Shown: positions 54,160 to 63,250 of the stretch, piece after piece
Layout of the letters: every line of letters starts with the position of its first letter
How positions within the stretch are numbered: the first letter of the stretch is position 1
Assembly: GCF_003097235.1 (NCBI RefSeq)
Contig: NZ_QEQQ01000003.1
Span: forward strand, 62,001-126,000
From: Pseudomonas sp. CC120222-01a
Lineage (GTDB): Bacteria > Pseudomonadota > Gammaproteobacteria > Pseudomonadales > Pseudomonadaceae
DNA: 64,000 bases
Reading direction: 5' to 3'
Position numbers and translations under genes: made by a program
The notes under the pieces: model-generated
Databases searched by the model: none
Told to the model about the DNA's origin: nothing
Seen by the model: only the letters and a program-made list of their open reading frames with translations

Positions 54160-54315
54160 GGGCGCTGCTTTCACGTTCTTTGCCGAAAATGAGCATGAGT
54201 AACCTGGCGATGAAACAGTTGAGGGCCTGGCTTGGAATGTCAACCCAAGCTTGAGGCTAGAGGTAGTGGGTTTTCTCAGCGGTGATGTAGTGAAGAGGCA
54301 AACCTGCAAGGTAGG

Positions 54316-55866
54316 TTAATTTCCGATTCTACAAACTTCGATCTGGTAACCCATCGCACCTAGCCGCTGAGCGAATTGTCTGAAGTTTACTTTCGAGAAG
54401 AAGGGCATGTGCAACGCAGCGTTGGGTTGCATGATCGCGAAGACGATCTTGTTGCGCGGTTGGGTTGCAGGGTTGAAGGCAAACTGGAAATCGCCGAGCT
54501 CTGCTAGATGTGCGTTTACCTGAGTCACGACATCGGCAGTATTGATCAGGGCTTCAGCGGACACGTAAGCCTGAGAGAAAAGGTGGCTCAGCACGCTCGA
54601 CGATGAGTACTTTTTGACGTGGATGATGTGGTTATCGGGTGTGAGTAGATCGCAAAATTCGAATGGGCCGCCTGCACCTGTCAGCCTCACCAGCTTCTGA
54701 TCGAGCAGGTAGAAGTTCACGTTGTCAGCGATGCGCCTGAGGTACGTGCCTTCGTGGTCGATGCCATAGGGGGGAAAAACCAGATCGCATGGCACTGCGG
54801 CGTCAAAAAAGCGATTCACTTGTTCGGTGTAGTCCCGGTCAATTTGGTACCAATCACCTTCGCTGAGAAGGTAGATTTTTTCTTCGTGTTCGATCTCCGC
54901 CTCAAGACACATGTAAAGAGGCCAGGTGGTTAATCGCTGCTCGTCGGTGCCATAGAGGTAGATGCGCTCGGACTCCAGTTCTGGGCGAGTGATTGTTCCC
55001 AACAAATGCTTTGCGAGTAACGCTTGCCGAAGATCTAGATCGAATGCGATCGCCGGGCCATTGCGTGATCCGGCACGATGTTTCACATAACCGAAACCGC
55101 TGATATCGTTCCCTAGCATTTCGGGTGGAGCCGCACGAATTCGGTCGAACTGCTCAGCGTTGATCGCCGCTACCAAAGCAACATCCAGTTGGTGCATCAG
55201 GGCGGAATCGCGCACCGGGACGATGAAGTCCATCCAAGGGTATTTTTCCTTGCAGTGTTCGTCCTCATAAGCCGTTAACAGTCGAAGCGCGATTTCGGGA
55301 AACTCTTCTAGTCTCACGTCGGAATGCAATGCCAAGGAGTCCGAGCCGCTGACGTAGTCACCTTCGTCTTGGTCATTCTCCACAATGCCGGTTAGCGACT
55401 TCAGGATCTCCGAGTCGAACTTGAAATCGAACTCGGATATTGACAACAGCTTGGACGACTGAGCCTTCGAACGCAGCGGTGTGCGGTCGATGTTGGACTT
55501 TTCAACGGACTTGATCAGCAGTGGGTCAGTCAAGCTGAGCGCCGTGCGTAGACCAAAATAGCGTTCAATCGCCAGTGGATCGATCAGGTGCCTGGCATGT
55601 CCGAAAGTGAAGCAAAAGACCCTGCCATTCACAGCCATGACGAGCAGGGCTTTGAGGGATCTCCCAGTTAGATCGAGAGCAGACACCTCTGGGACATCAC
55701 CAAATAGCTGCGTCCACTTGGGATGAGAAGAGTTTTTCTGATGATAGAAAAGGCACTCTGCATCGCCCAGCATGAACGCGATAGGTTGAAGGTTGACCTC
55801 ATTGGAAAGCGCGTCTCGGGGGGCTCGCCCTTCCTTGAGCAGGAATACGTTGATTGTGATCTTCAC
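54316..55866 (-). CDS. DUF6119 / TIGR04141 family protein
   Basis: 516 residues. The N-terminus MKITINVFLLKEG and the block ALLVMAVNGRVFCFTFGHAR, then FGLRTALSLTDP, are typical of the sporadically distributed TIGR04141 family, as is HVKKYSSSSVLSHLFSQAYV near the C-terminus. The function is not established; members are patchily distributed and are often found in variable or defence-rich DNA. It is the last of a leftward series with the DUF2971, DUF2622 and DUF3892 genes. Lower GC than the core regions. Confidence 0.83.
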   Translation of the reverse strand: MKITINVFLLKEGRAPRDALSNEVNLQPIAFMLGDAECLFYHQKNSSHPKWTQLFGDVPEVSALDLTGRSLKALLVMAVNGRVFCFTFGHARHLIDPLAIERYFGLRTALSLTDPLLIKSVEKSNIDRTPLRSKAQSSKLLSISEFDFKFDSEILKSLTGIVENDQDEGDYVSGSDSLALHSDVRLEEFPEIALRLLTAYEDEHCKEKYPWMDFIVPVRDSALMHQLDVALVAAINAEQFDRIRAAPPEMLGNDISGFGYVKHRAGSRNGPAIAFDLDLRQALLAKHLLGTITRPELESERIYLYGTDEQRLTTWPLYMCLEAEIEHEEKIYLLSEGDWYQIDRDYTEQVNRFFDAAVPCDLVFPPYGIDHEGTYLRRIADNVNFYLLDQKLVRLTGAGGPFEFCDLLTPDNHIIHVKKYSSSSVLSHLFSQAYVSAEALINTADVVTQVNAHLAELGDFQFAFNPATQPRNKIVFAIMQPNAALHMPFFSKVNFRQFAQRLGAMGYQIEVCRIGN

Positions 55867-56005
55867 ACGTCACTCCCTGACCTCGCGTTGATGTTAAATT
55901 GGCATCTACCCTTCATTTCGTCAAGTAAGCCTCCAGTCGCTGGGAGCATACCGGAGACCGGCTTATCCAGGCTGAGATCCTGGGGCAATGCAATGTCGCT
56001 GATGC

Positions 56006-57493
56006 TCAGTCGCGCTTGAGAGGATTTTGATCCGTGGTCTGCCTGATTTGAGCCAGGCTGAACAGCGGCACGATCTTTAGCGTGTTGCTGATAGGATCGT
56101 GAATGGCTTGCTTGAATGCGAACTCGTCACGATCATGGGTTTCGCAGAGCTCGATGATCTTGTTCACAATTGCCAAGATATCCTCAAACTCAGTCTTGAG
56201 ACCGAAGCAAATTCCCTTGAGGGCGGAGAACTCATATTTGAGTTGTCGGTGCTCTGCCTTTGATGCATCCATCATAGAGGGGTTGTAAACAATCCTATAT
56301 TCGTTCTCTTGTGCCCAGTCTTTCCATTTTCGAGCAAGTCGAGTGTCCAAATCATTCCAGTATTTATCTCGGGATTGGTCTGAGCCATAACCTCGTGAGG
56401 TCGTGCTTCTGTTTTTATGCCCGTCTTCAAGCCAATAAGCATCAAGCTGGCTTCTGGTCATGAGGGAAAGGCATTCAAAGAAGTTCAGCTCCAATGGTTT
56501 ATCGTTGTAGTCGACCTTCTGTAGCTTTGCACGCCATGGCCTAGTACCCCAGCCTTCCTGCTCCTCCCATGGGACGGTGAGCATCAAGCACCGGTCTAGG
56601 TCATCGTTAGGAATGGTGTCAAAAATCAAGCAAGCTCCACGGTGGTTATCCCCGTAGGAGCCCCAGATCGCCGAATTAGTGCAGGAGGACATGAAGCATG
56701 CAACATACCATGGGGAATGGGTAAGGCCCGGCAATGAATCTATATAGTGGCTGGGGAAATTTGATGCGGGTGTGATAGGTAGCTTGCTTTGGGTTCTTGC
56801 GTAGGCAACAGTAAATGCTGATGCTCGAAGAAGGACGCTAAGCGAAAGGAAATGCGCCTCCGTTTCTATGTCGGGACTTTTATTTTGGTTGGCGTGAACT
56901 TGGACGTTCAACAATGCATCTGAGAGGGCTGTGTTGCCATCCCACAGGTTGGTCGCCTCTTCCAGCATTTTGTACTTAAGAAAGGTTTTGGTTATTTCGT
57001 CAAGCACAATCGGGTTTATCACCATGAGCAGGGCGTGCAGCTCAGCTTTGGAAACCCTTCTCTCTGAAGAAGCGAGTTCGCTAATATGGGCTTGTATTCG
57101 CTCGTTGGTAATTACGAGCTCTGCAGCTTCATTATAAATTGCCCGCATTTTCGGAGCGATATGAGATGGTGCTGGTACAATTGGCAAGTTTTCGATTTCT
57201 AGCATTTTCATGGCTAGATTGTCAGCTAGGCTCCAAGTGTAATGTTTGATGAGATTCGCCCAGATGATTGTGTCGCCAGACCAATGGAACTTGGTATAGC
57301 CTTCGAAGGGGTCGTTTAAGCTTTCTGGTGACGGGAAGAAGATGTAGTTTCCTTCCAGTTCGCCGATTTTGGCAGGTTTAGCGGGTTTGATACATGAGCC
57401 GTCATCCCCCAGTACCTCCGGGGTACCCGGCTCTCCGAGCAGGCGATGGATGGGGCGAAAACGATAAAATTCCGTTGGGTTTTCTGCAGTCAT
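56006..57493 (-). CDS. DUF2971-domain protein
   Basis: 495 residues. FYRFRPIHRLL near the start, NYIFFPSPESLNDPFEG (about 50-66), and CFMSSCTNSAIWGSYGDNHRGACLIFDT (about 270-297) match the DUF2971 pattern. It is longer than the common 250-350-residue members, owing to inserted helical segments. DUF2971 genes are frequently seen in defence or mobile regions, but the biochemical role is unknown. Visibly AT-richer than neighbouring genes, consistent with recent transfer. 139-bp gap to the DUF6119 gene. Confidence 0.75.
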   Translation of the reverse strand: MTAENPTEFYRFRPIHRLLGEPGTPEVLGDDGSCIKPAKPAKIGELEGNYIFFPSPESLNDPFEGYTKFHWSGDTIIWANLIKHYTWSLADNLAMKMLEIENLPIVPAPSHIAPKMRAIYNEAAELVITNERIQAHISELASSERRVSKAELHALLMVINPIVLDEITKTFLKYKMLEEATNLWDGNTALSDALLNVQVHANQNKSPDIETEAHFLSLSVLLRASAFTVAYARTQSKLPITPASNFPSHYIDSLPGLTHSPWYVACFMSSCTNSAIWGSYGDNHRGACLIFDTIPNDDLDRCLMLTVPWEEQEGWGTRPWRAKLQKVDYNDKPLELNFFECLSLMTRSQLDAYWLEDGHKNRSTTSRGYGSDQSRDKYWNDLDTRLARKWKDWAQENEYRIVYNPSMMDASKAEHRQLKYEFSALKGICFGLKTEFEDILAIVNKIIELCETHDRDEFAFKQAIHDPISNTLKIVPLFSLAQIRQTTDQNPLKRD

Positions 57494-57655
57494 CAGTTCA
57501 TCCTTTTTATGCTAAAAAGACTATGGTTTTGTAGTGAAATACATAGATTGCATGATGGCATTTTGACGGTCTGATGACTAGCATTACGACCTGGAAATTG
57601 ATCGCGGAAGGACGATTAAACGCCGTCCTTCCGGGTGCTGACCAGCTGAAAGTGT

Positions 57656-57931
57656 TTAGGCCTTGTCCAGTCGGCGCCAGGTTCGACTGCCTTCGGTAAC
57701 TAACACTGCACTCTTGCGGCCCGTGACCTTGATCGCCGCGTCAGCAAGATCGAGGATTTCGGTACGAGTGGCAGTACGAATAATATTGTATTCGCCAGGG
57801 GGGAGTTCGAATATTGCATCATTACCTTCAATGGTTTTTTCGAAACCTCGCTTTTCCATTTCGGAATGCAAGGTCTCATAGTGATGCTCGCGCGCGTCGT
57901 GAAGCTCCACTCTAACAGTAAAATTCGCCAT
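57656..57931 (-). CDS. DUF2622 (GhoS-like fold) small protein
   Basis: 91 residues from MANFTVRVELHDA at 57931. The sequence pattern (beta-strand FTVRVEL, GFEKTIEGNDAIFELPPGEYNI, then AVLVTEGSRTWRRL) fits the DUF2622 family, which includes the type V antitoxin GhoS, an RNase with a Cas2/ferredoxin-like fold. Whether this one cleaves RNA or neutralises a toxin is not known; no GhoT-like small membrane toxin was seen next to it. Confidence 0.7.
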   Translation of the reverse strand: MANFTVRVELHDAREHHYETLHSEMEKRGFEKTIEGNDAIFELPPGEYNIIRTATRTEILDLADAAIKVTGRKSAVLVTEGSRTWRRLDKA

Positions 57932-58026
57932 TAGAATCGCAATCCTGAATAATGTAGGGGGGATAATTGAAGCAGAGTTATGCCCAGCTTTTATGACCTG
58001 AGGGTCTTCCAAGCTGATTTGCGGCC

Positions 58027-58317
58027 TTAGTACTCTGGAAGGCTACCGAGGTTATCTCGCTTCGTGCTGTTTCGATCTGTAGACAAATAGGTCTCGTCAA
58101 TTACGTGCACGTCTGCTCCTTTTACGTACTTGCCTTCGGCGTTCTTCATCCAAGTTGCAAAGCTTGCTTTTTTCATGCGGATCAAGTCCGCTACGAAGCC
58201 TCGGGGTACATGGTGGATAGTGCCGAATTTGGCAGGTAAGTCCTCGCTAACCTCTACTTGGACAATGTGCTGCCGGTGCGCATCGTACTTCACTCGGGTG
58301 ATACAGAAGTCTGGCAT
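58027..58317 (-). CDS. DUF3892-domain small protein
   Basis: 96 residues. FCITRVKYDAHRQHIVQVEV at the start, a central Lys-rich segment, and DNLGSLPEY at the C-terminus match the DUF3892 pattern. Function unknown; often found beside DUF2622-like or other accessory genes. Ninety-five bp separate it from the DUF2622 gene on the same strand. Confidence 0.7.
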   Translation of the reverse strand: MPDFCITRVKYDAHRQHIVQVEVSEDLPAKFGTIHHVPRGFVADLIRMKKASFATWMKNAEGKYVKGADVHVIDETYLSTDRNSTKRDNLGSLPEY

Positions 58318-58590
58318 CTGCGTTCCTTGGTGGCCACCTCATGGCAAGGTGCGTTTATACATGAGGGCGAGTCATGGCAGTTCAATGGCATTTCTAGAAA
58401 AAATTCGGGTCACAGGCGCGGCGCTGTTCCAGACATCTGGTAGGCGCTTTCAGTATTGGCTTCCCTAAGAGAGCGCTTAGATAGCCAAGGTACTGATTAC
58501 AGCCTGCGCATGAAGCCGGGAAAAATGGCTCCTGTCTTGGCGTGGCGCAAGGATTTCAAACAGCGCTCTTTCTAGGTACAGCAGGGCAGG
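58318..58590. other. gap without a recognised gene
   Basis: About 270 bp between the DUF3892 gene and the GntR remnant. No convincing open frame, terminator or repeat was seen. Confidence 0.4.
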
Positions 58591-59196
58591 TCAGCGAGAT
58601 AGCTCTACCTGAGGAGAGAACATCGTGAACCTGGAGCAGGTGAGCCGCTCAAGGAACATCATGAGTTCACATGCAGCGGCAACAGCTGCCTCTGGCTGGT
58701 TGTCAGCAATGGCGATGAGTGTTTTGGCATGGCACCTGGCACCCTCCTCATAGGCCTTGTTCTGCTGGATGTGCTGGTACCAGAACCGCCTGGACTGGGC
58801 ATGGCTGGCCGTCATCATCGCTGTCAGCATGCTGTTGTGGGCCGCATCCACCTCTTTGATGTGAATCTGGCGATTCACCTTCAGGTAGGTCGCTGTATCT
58901 CCGTCCTCAGCTGCCTTGAGTATTTGGGACGCGAGCTCCCTCAGCACGGCTCGCTCTTCGTCGGTCGCGCGCTGACTGGCACATTTGACCATCAGCTCCT
59001 CCAGAGGGCGGCGTACTTCGAGTAGCTCCAGCTGCTGATGAATGTCCGTACCGCAGACCAGCGTGCCGCAACGCGGCTGCATTTCCACGAAGCCGATTTG
59101 CCGGAGCCTTTGGAGGGCTTCGCGGATGGGCGTTCTTCCCATGTTGAGTTCTGCACTCAACTGCTGCTCCGACACCATCGTGTTTGGAGGCAGTCA
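58591..59196 (-). pseudogene. N-terminally broken GntR-family (FCD) regulator
   Basis: From ATG 59178 the frame gives 195 residues: the second half of a winged helix (MVSEQQLSAELNMGRTPIREALQRLRQIGFVEMQPRCGTLV) and a full FCD domain. In frame upstream are LPPNT, the usual text just before this point in GntR proteins, and then a TGA at 59194-59196, so the first DNA-binding helix is cut off. Further upstream in the same frame ALSNSLSSIRARA resembles a GntR N-terminus. Likely inactivated by a nonsense change or short rearrangement. Confidence 0.65.
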
Positions 59197-59216
59197 CGCT
59201 CGCGCTCTGATGGAGC

Positions 59217-59984
59217 TCAATGAGTTGCTGAGTGCTTGTCCAGTCGATGCGCGTAAGAGAGGATCATTTCCCAGGCGAAAGAGCGGGCATAGCTGTATTC
59301 CTCAGGGGTTGGCTCTCTCAATGGGCCCTTTGTCAGTCCTCGATGTCGACTGACGGTGGAAGGGTCATTGCATACGGCATGGAACTTCCCGACCTTGGAC
59401 TTCTCGATGCCGAGTTCGTTGGTCAGCATCGGCGGCTTCCCGAACCTGGTCTGTAGGGCTTCCAGGATCTCGTAGAGATGGGTGAACTCGGATTTTGGAT
59501 CGCGTTTTGATGCGCTGTTGCTTGCTAGCAACCGGCTGAGCAATTCGTCATCTCCGTATTTCGATAGCAGCTCTGCCTCGGAGTGAAGTCGATCCTGGCG
59601 CTCTTGAGCCGAGTCTTGGATCAGCACGCCATTCCGGTAAATTTGGATTTCCAGGCTGTCTCTGATACGGACGCTGGCGAAGTCTGACTGCAGGTGGATT
59701 TCGCGTGGTCGACCATCCTGATGGGTGATGGTGAGCGTTGGGCTAGGATCGATAAGCAGCGGATCCACGCTCGCGTACTCGTAGGGGGCCAGGCGTGCTT
59801 TGATCGTTCTCAATAACTTCTCTGAAGTGGTGCTATCGGCCTGGTAGATACCTGCATCCAGTTCCGCCCGTACCACCCCATCCTGAATCACCATGACTGC
59901 TCCATGAGCTTCAATGGTCTGGCCTTCTGCGAGAAGATCTGCTGGTTGATAACGCCATTCCAGTGTTGCGGTACTAGCGGTCAT
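59217..59984 (-). CDS. uncharacterised protein divergent from an SMC-like ATPase
   Basis: 255 residues from ATG 59984 (a start at 60044 gives 275; neither has a good ribosome site). No recognised domain. The first ~130 residues are mixed alpha/beta (LEWRYQPADLLAEGQTIEAHGAV; LTITHQDGRPREIHLQ) and the last ~100 helical, with HTH-like spacing in LTNELGIEKSKVGKFHAVCN. That could make it a regulator or an accessory subunit of the ATPase transcribed in the opposite direction. Function unknown. Confidence 0.7.
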   Translation of the reverse strand: MTASTATLEWRYQPADLLAEGQTIEAHGAVMVIQDGVVRAELDAGIYQADSTTSEKLLRTIKARLAPYEYASVDPLLIDPSPTLTITHQDGRPREIHLQSDFASVRIRDSLEIQIYRNGVLIQDSAQERQDRLHSEAELLSKYGDDELLSRLLASNSASKRDPKSEFTHLYEILEALQTRFGKPPMLTNELGIEKSKVGKFHAVCNDPSTVSRHRGLTKGPLREPTPEEYSYARSFAWEMILSYAHRLDKHSATH

Positions 59985-60126
59985 AGTCGGGCCCGAGATG
60001 AATTCTGCCCCATCATACCTTCGGAAATGGGCATGGTTGCTCATGCATCTTAAGGATCATCACCCTGGTCACTTAAGAGGGTGTCAGATCCACCATCCAG
60101 CGTCCGCTACAAGGTGGCGACGTATC

Positions 60127-62898
60127 GTGAGCGATCTAATCCTGGCGCGTTGCTATCATGAGATGTGCAGCGACAACTTTGTGGCTTTGGGGCTTATACA
60201 GCGAGCCCCGCCAAGGTATGCAAAGGTTGAGCATGAGCCTGGGGAGGCATGGATGGCATCTGCGGCGCACGACTATCAGCATTTCTTGCGTTGGCTTCAT
60301 GAGCCAGCGACTGCCGCATCGGGTGACGCGCGGCGAATGGGCAATTTGGTTCTGCAGCACTTCGAATCAATCAGCGCAACATCCCGCAATCGTAGTCAGC
60401 GAGCCATTCGTATCGTTGAGCTTGCCCGGGGCAAGTTTGCCCAGACCAGCCACGAATTACCCTGGTTGAATGCCATCGCGGCTGGGGATGGTTGGAGCTG
60501 GCGTAGCCTTTCCGAGCTGACGATTGGGCCATTTCGAGGATTTCGACACCCTGAGACATTCGACCTCACCAAGCGTCTGATTCTCTTCTATGGCCCCAAC
60601 GGCAGCGGAAAAACCAGCCTCTGTGAAGCGTTGGAGTACGCGTTGCTGGGGGCGGTGGACGAGGGGGCCCAGAAGCGTATCGATGCCGGTCAGTACCTGC
60701 GCAATATCCATGAGAATCGGTTTGTTGCTCCCCAGCTTCGAGGGATTAACTTGGCCGGCCAGTCCATGGCTATCGAGGCTGACGCAGACGCGTACAGGTT
60801 CTGCTTCATCGAGAAAAATCGAATCGACTCGTTTTCAAGGATTGCAGCCAAGCCTGCCGGGCAGAAGACCGAGCTCATCGCGGCGTTGTTTGGTATGGAT
60901 CATTACAACGAGTTCGTGGGTCAGTTCAACGAGGCGCTCACCGAGCAACTCAACCTAGTTCCACTAAAAGGCCAGGAGCTGAATCTTCGGCTAAACTCGA
61001 TTGCCAATGACATGGGGGTCGTGGCTGGCGAGGTCATGGCAGGGGCTGAATTCCAGCGGGTAGAAGAAGTCTTCGCACAGCAATTCGCGGCTGGCATGAC
61101 TTACGGGCAGCTCCAGCAGGCCGTGGGCTTGTTGGGGGTTCCGGGAAGACTCCAAGAGCTGGAGCTTGCACTTAACCAGCCGCCACCCTTGCTCTACGGT
61201 GTTAGCTCACAAAACCTAGCGGCTGCCTACCAGCGAGCTGATGAGGCTCACAATCAAGTGGAAGAGCTGTCGCAACAACTTGCGCAGCAACATAGCGATG
61301 TTGATTACCAGGCGCTGTTCAATGCCGTTCAGCGTTTGCAGGCAGCTTCCCCAGATCGTTGTCCGGCCTGCGATACACCCCTTCAAGGGGTTCCACATAC
61401 CGTAGTAAACCCTTACCAAAAGGCAGCTCAGGGCCTTGAGCGGTTGCGTGAGCTGACGGCGTTGCAGCAGAGATACCACACAGCCATAGGGCACCGCAGA
61501 GCCGCTTCCGATGCGCTCAGTGCCTATCTGGCTCACTTTGCTCAACGTGCGACCCCCAAGACTGAGCGCGAGAATATGGTGTCTCGGTACCTGGCCGCAC
61601 CTGGTGTGCTCGCAGATACGGCATGGTGGCGCCTAGGCTACATCCAAGTTGAGGGCGCACCATCACTTGCACAGCAAGCTGTCGATTGGGCGGCAGTGTT
61701 GGAGCAGGAGGATGCTGCTACACAGCAGAACCTTGCGCACAGGCAGTCTCTCGTTGCTGAGCGCGATCGACTGAACGGCGCTCGAATAGCACTGGCCGAG
61801 CATGCTGCCAGGAGGCAGCAAGCCCAGGTACTTGTCGAAGCCGCAAGGCAGCGCATCGGTGAGTTCGAAGTGCAGAACGCCGAGCTGATCGCAGCGGCTG
61901 CTGCTGAGCGTGACCTGATTGCTGCTGAGTCGCGAATCCAAGTGGCTTATGCCGAGTTCCTGGCCCTGTTGCGAAGGCACCGATCCGAGCGGCCCGGTAC
62001 GCTGATGGCAGGATTGAATGCACAGGCTTTGGAGCTTTATAACGAGTTCAACGTACGCGATGCGGAAGAGGACAAGCTCGCCGAACTGCATCTGCCGTTA
62101 ACCGGTGAAGGTCGTATAGAGCTGTGTTTCCGTGGGGCGCCAGGGCGCCGCGTCGACGCTCTCCAAGTGCTGAGCGAGGGGCATGTTCGATGCCTGGGGC
62201 TCGCGATTCTGCTGGCCAAGGCATCGAGCATTCAGGCGCCTGCAGTCATCTTTGACGATGCTATCAATGCGATCGACCACGAGCACCGTCAAGGGATTCG
62301 GGAGGCGTTGTTCCAGAGCGAGCGGTTCGCGAATACCCAGATCATTGTCACATGCCACAGCAACGAGTTCATCAAGGACATCCAGAACCACGTTGAGCAG
62401 AACCAATGGTTGGTCTATGCCTTCATGCATCACCAGGGGAATTATCACCCCAGGGTTATCCGCAACGTTCCGCCTCAGGCGTACCTTGCGTTGGCCAGAT
62501 CCGCTGTCGATCGTGGTGATCATCGGGCGGCATTGCAGTTCTCCCGGCAGGCACTGGAAATGCTCACTTCAAGGATCTGGAAGTGGTTGGGAAAATGCAG
62601 CCAGGGGGTACTGACCGTCCAGCTAGCAAGGGACGGAGACCAGCCAGGCCTGAGCAACCTGTGCGCATCTATATGCTCAAAGCTGCGAGGGGCCAACACC
62701 TTCGAGCATGTCGATAAACAGCCGCTGATCGATGCACTGGTTCAGATTCTCGGTATCGGTGAGCAAACGTTGGTGTGGATGTACCTGAACAAAGGCACCC
62801 ACGAAGAAGCTGACCGAGAGGACTTTGATGCAGGTGTGGTTGAGCATGTGGTTGAACTGTTGGAGGGCATCAACACCTTGCGCCTGCGAGGGCCTTGA
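60127..62898 (+). CDS. SMC/Rad50-like AAA ATPase with CxxC hook
   Basis: 923 residues from GTG 60127 (GGTGG upstream); ATG 60163 is an alternative. Walker A GPNGSGKT (156-163); long helical arms (about 290-640) around a Cys412-x2-Cys415 apex like the Rad50 zinc hook; ABC signature LSEGHVRCLGLAILLAK from 682; Walker B VIFDDAINAIDHEH with Asp710-Asp711. An additional C-terminal helical domain (about 775-923) has NKGTHEEADREDFD, reminiscent of HEPN/Abi-type tails. Architecture fits DNA-sensing ATPases of defence systems (RloC, Lamassu or related); the specific family was not identified. Confidence 0.85.
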   Translation: MSDLILARCYHEMCSDNFVALGLIQRAPPRYAKVEHEPGEAWMASAAHDYQHFLRWLHEPATAASGDARRMGNLVLQHFESISATSRNRSQRAIRIVELARGKFAQTSHELPWLNAIAAGDGWSWRSLSELTIGPFRGFRHPETFDLTKRLILFYGPNGSGKTSLCEALEYALLGAVDEGAQKRIDAGQYLRNIHENRFVAPQLRGINLAGQSMAIEADADAYRFCFIEKNRIDSFSRIAAKPAGQKTELIAALFGMDHYNEFVGQFNEALTEQLNLVPLKGQELNLRLNSIANDMGVVAGEVMAGAEFQRVEEVFAQQFAAGMTYGQLQQAVGLLGVPGRLQELELALNQPPPLLYGVSSQNLAAAYQRADEAHNQVEELSQQLAQQHSDVDYQALFNAVQRLQAASPDRCPACDTPLQGVPHTVVNPYQKAAQGLERLRELTALQQRYHTAIGHRRAASDALSAYLAHFAQRATPKTERENMVSRYLAAPGVLADTAWWRLGYIQVEGAPSLAQQAVDWAAVLEQEDAATQQNLAHRQSLVAERDRLNGARIALAEHAARRQQAQVLVEAARQRIGEFEVQNAELIAAAAAERDLIAAESRIQVAYAEFLALLRRHRSERPGTLMAGLNAQALELYNEFNVRDAEEDKLAELHLPLTGEGRIELCFRGAPGRRVDALQVLSEGHVRCLGLAILLAKASSIQAPAVIFDDAINAIDHEHRQGIREALFQSERFANTQIIVTCHSNEFIKDIQNHVEQNQWLVYAFMHHQGNYHPRVIRNVPPQAYLALARSAVDRGDHRAALQFSRQALEMLTSRIWKWLGKCSQGVLTVQLARDGDQPGLSNLCASICSKLRGANTFEHVDKQPLIDALVQILGIGEQTLVWMYLNKGTHEEADREDFDAGVVEHVVELLEGINTLRLRGP

Positions 62899-63250
62899 TG
62901 TTGCCTCAACGCCGTTGGAGTAAGCGTTCGCGGTCAGCCAATCACCCCATTAATGCAGGGTCATGAATTTGCACTTGGTCATTCCATAAGACTGCGAAGG
63001 TTTGACAGGGAAGATGATCCGCTCTCTTGAGATCAAGTTGAAAGTGTGGGATCTGACTCATCACGATTATAGCTGCAGGAAAGCTCATGTTGGCCGATAC
63101 CGGTGATCGAGCGGCCAGGGTGTATAGTGCCAGCTGCCTAGCCTTGTTCAAGGTCAATTAGAATGAGCGATAGGTGTATCAATGAGGTGCATCCGCGCAG
63201 GGGGATATTTAGCCGCTGCGGAGTTTGTGGGAAATTGAGGTGATCACAGT
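62899..63250. other. intergenic region between ATPase and DUF4365 genes
   Basis: About 350 bp. A - strand frame at 62942-63157 starting with TTG has no good ribosome site and no recognisable features. The stretch probably holds the promoter of the DUF4365 gene; no clear repeat was seen. Confidence 0.45.

Noticed and set aside
57656-58317. A complete GhoT/GhoS type V toxin-antitoxin pair
   Set aside because: Only the GhoS-like fold is present; the neighbouring DUF3892 protein is not a small membrane toxin.
62942-63157. 71-codon frame on the - strand between ATPase and DUF4365 genes
   Set aside because: TTG start without a good ribosome site, and no recognised features; more likely promoter DNA.
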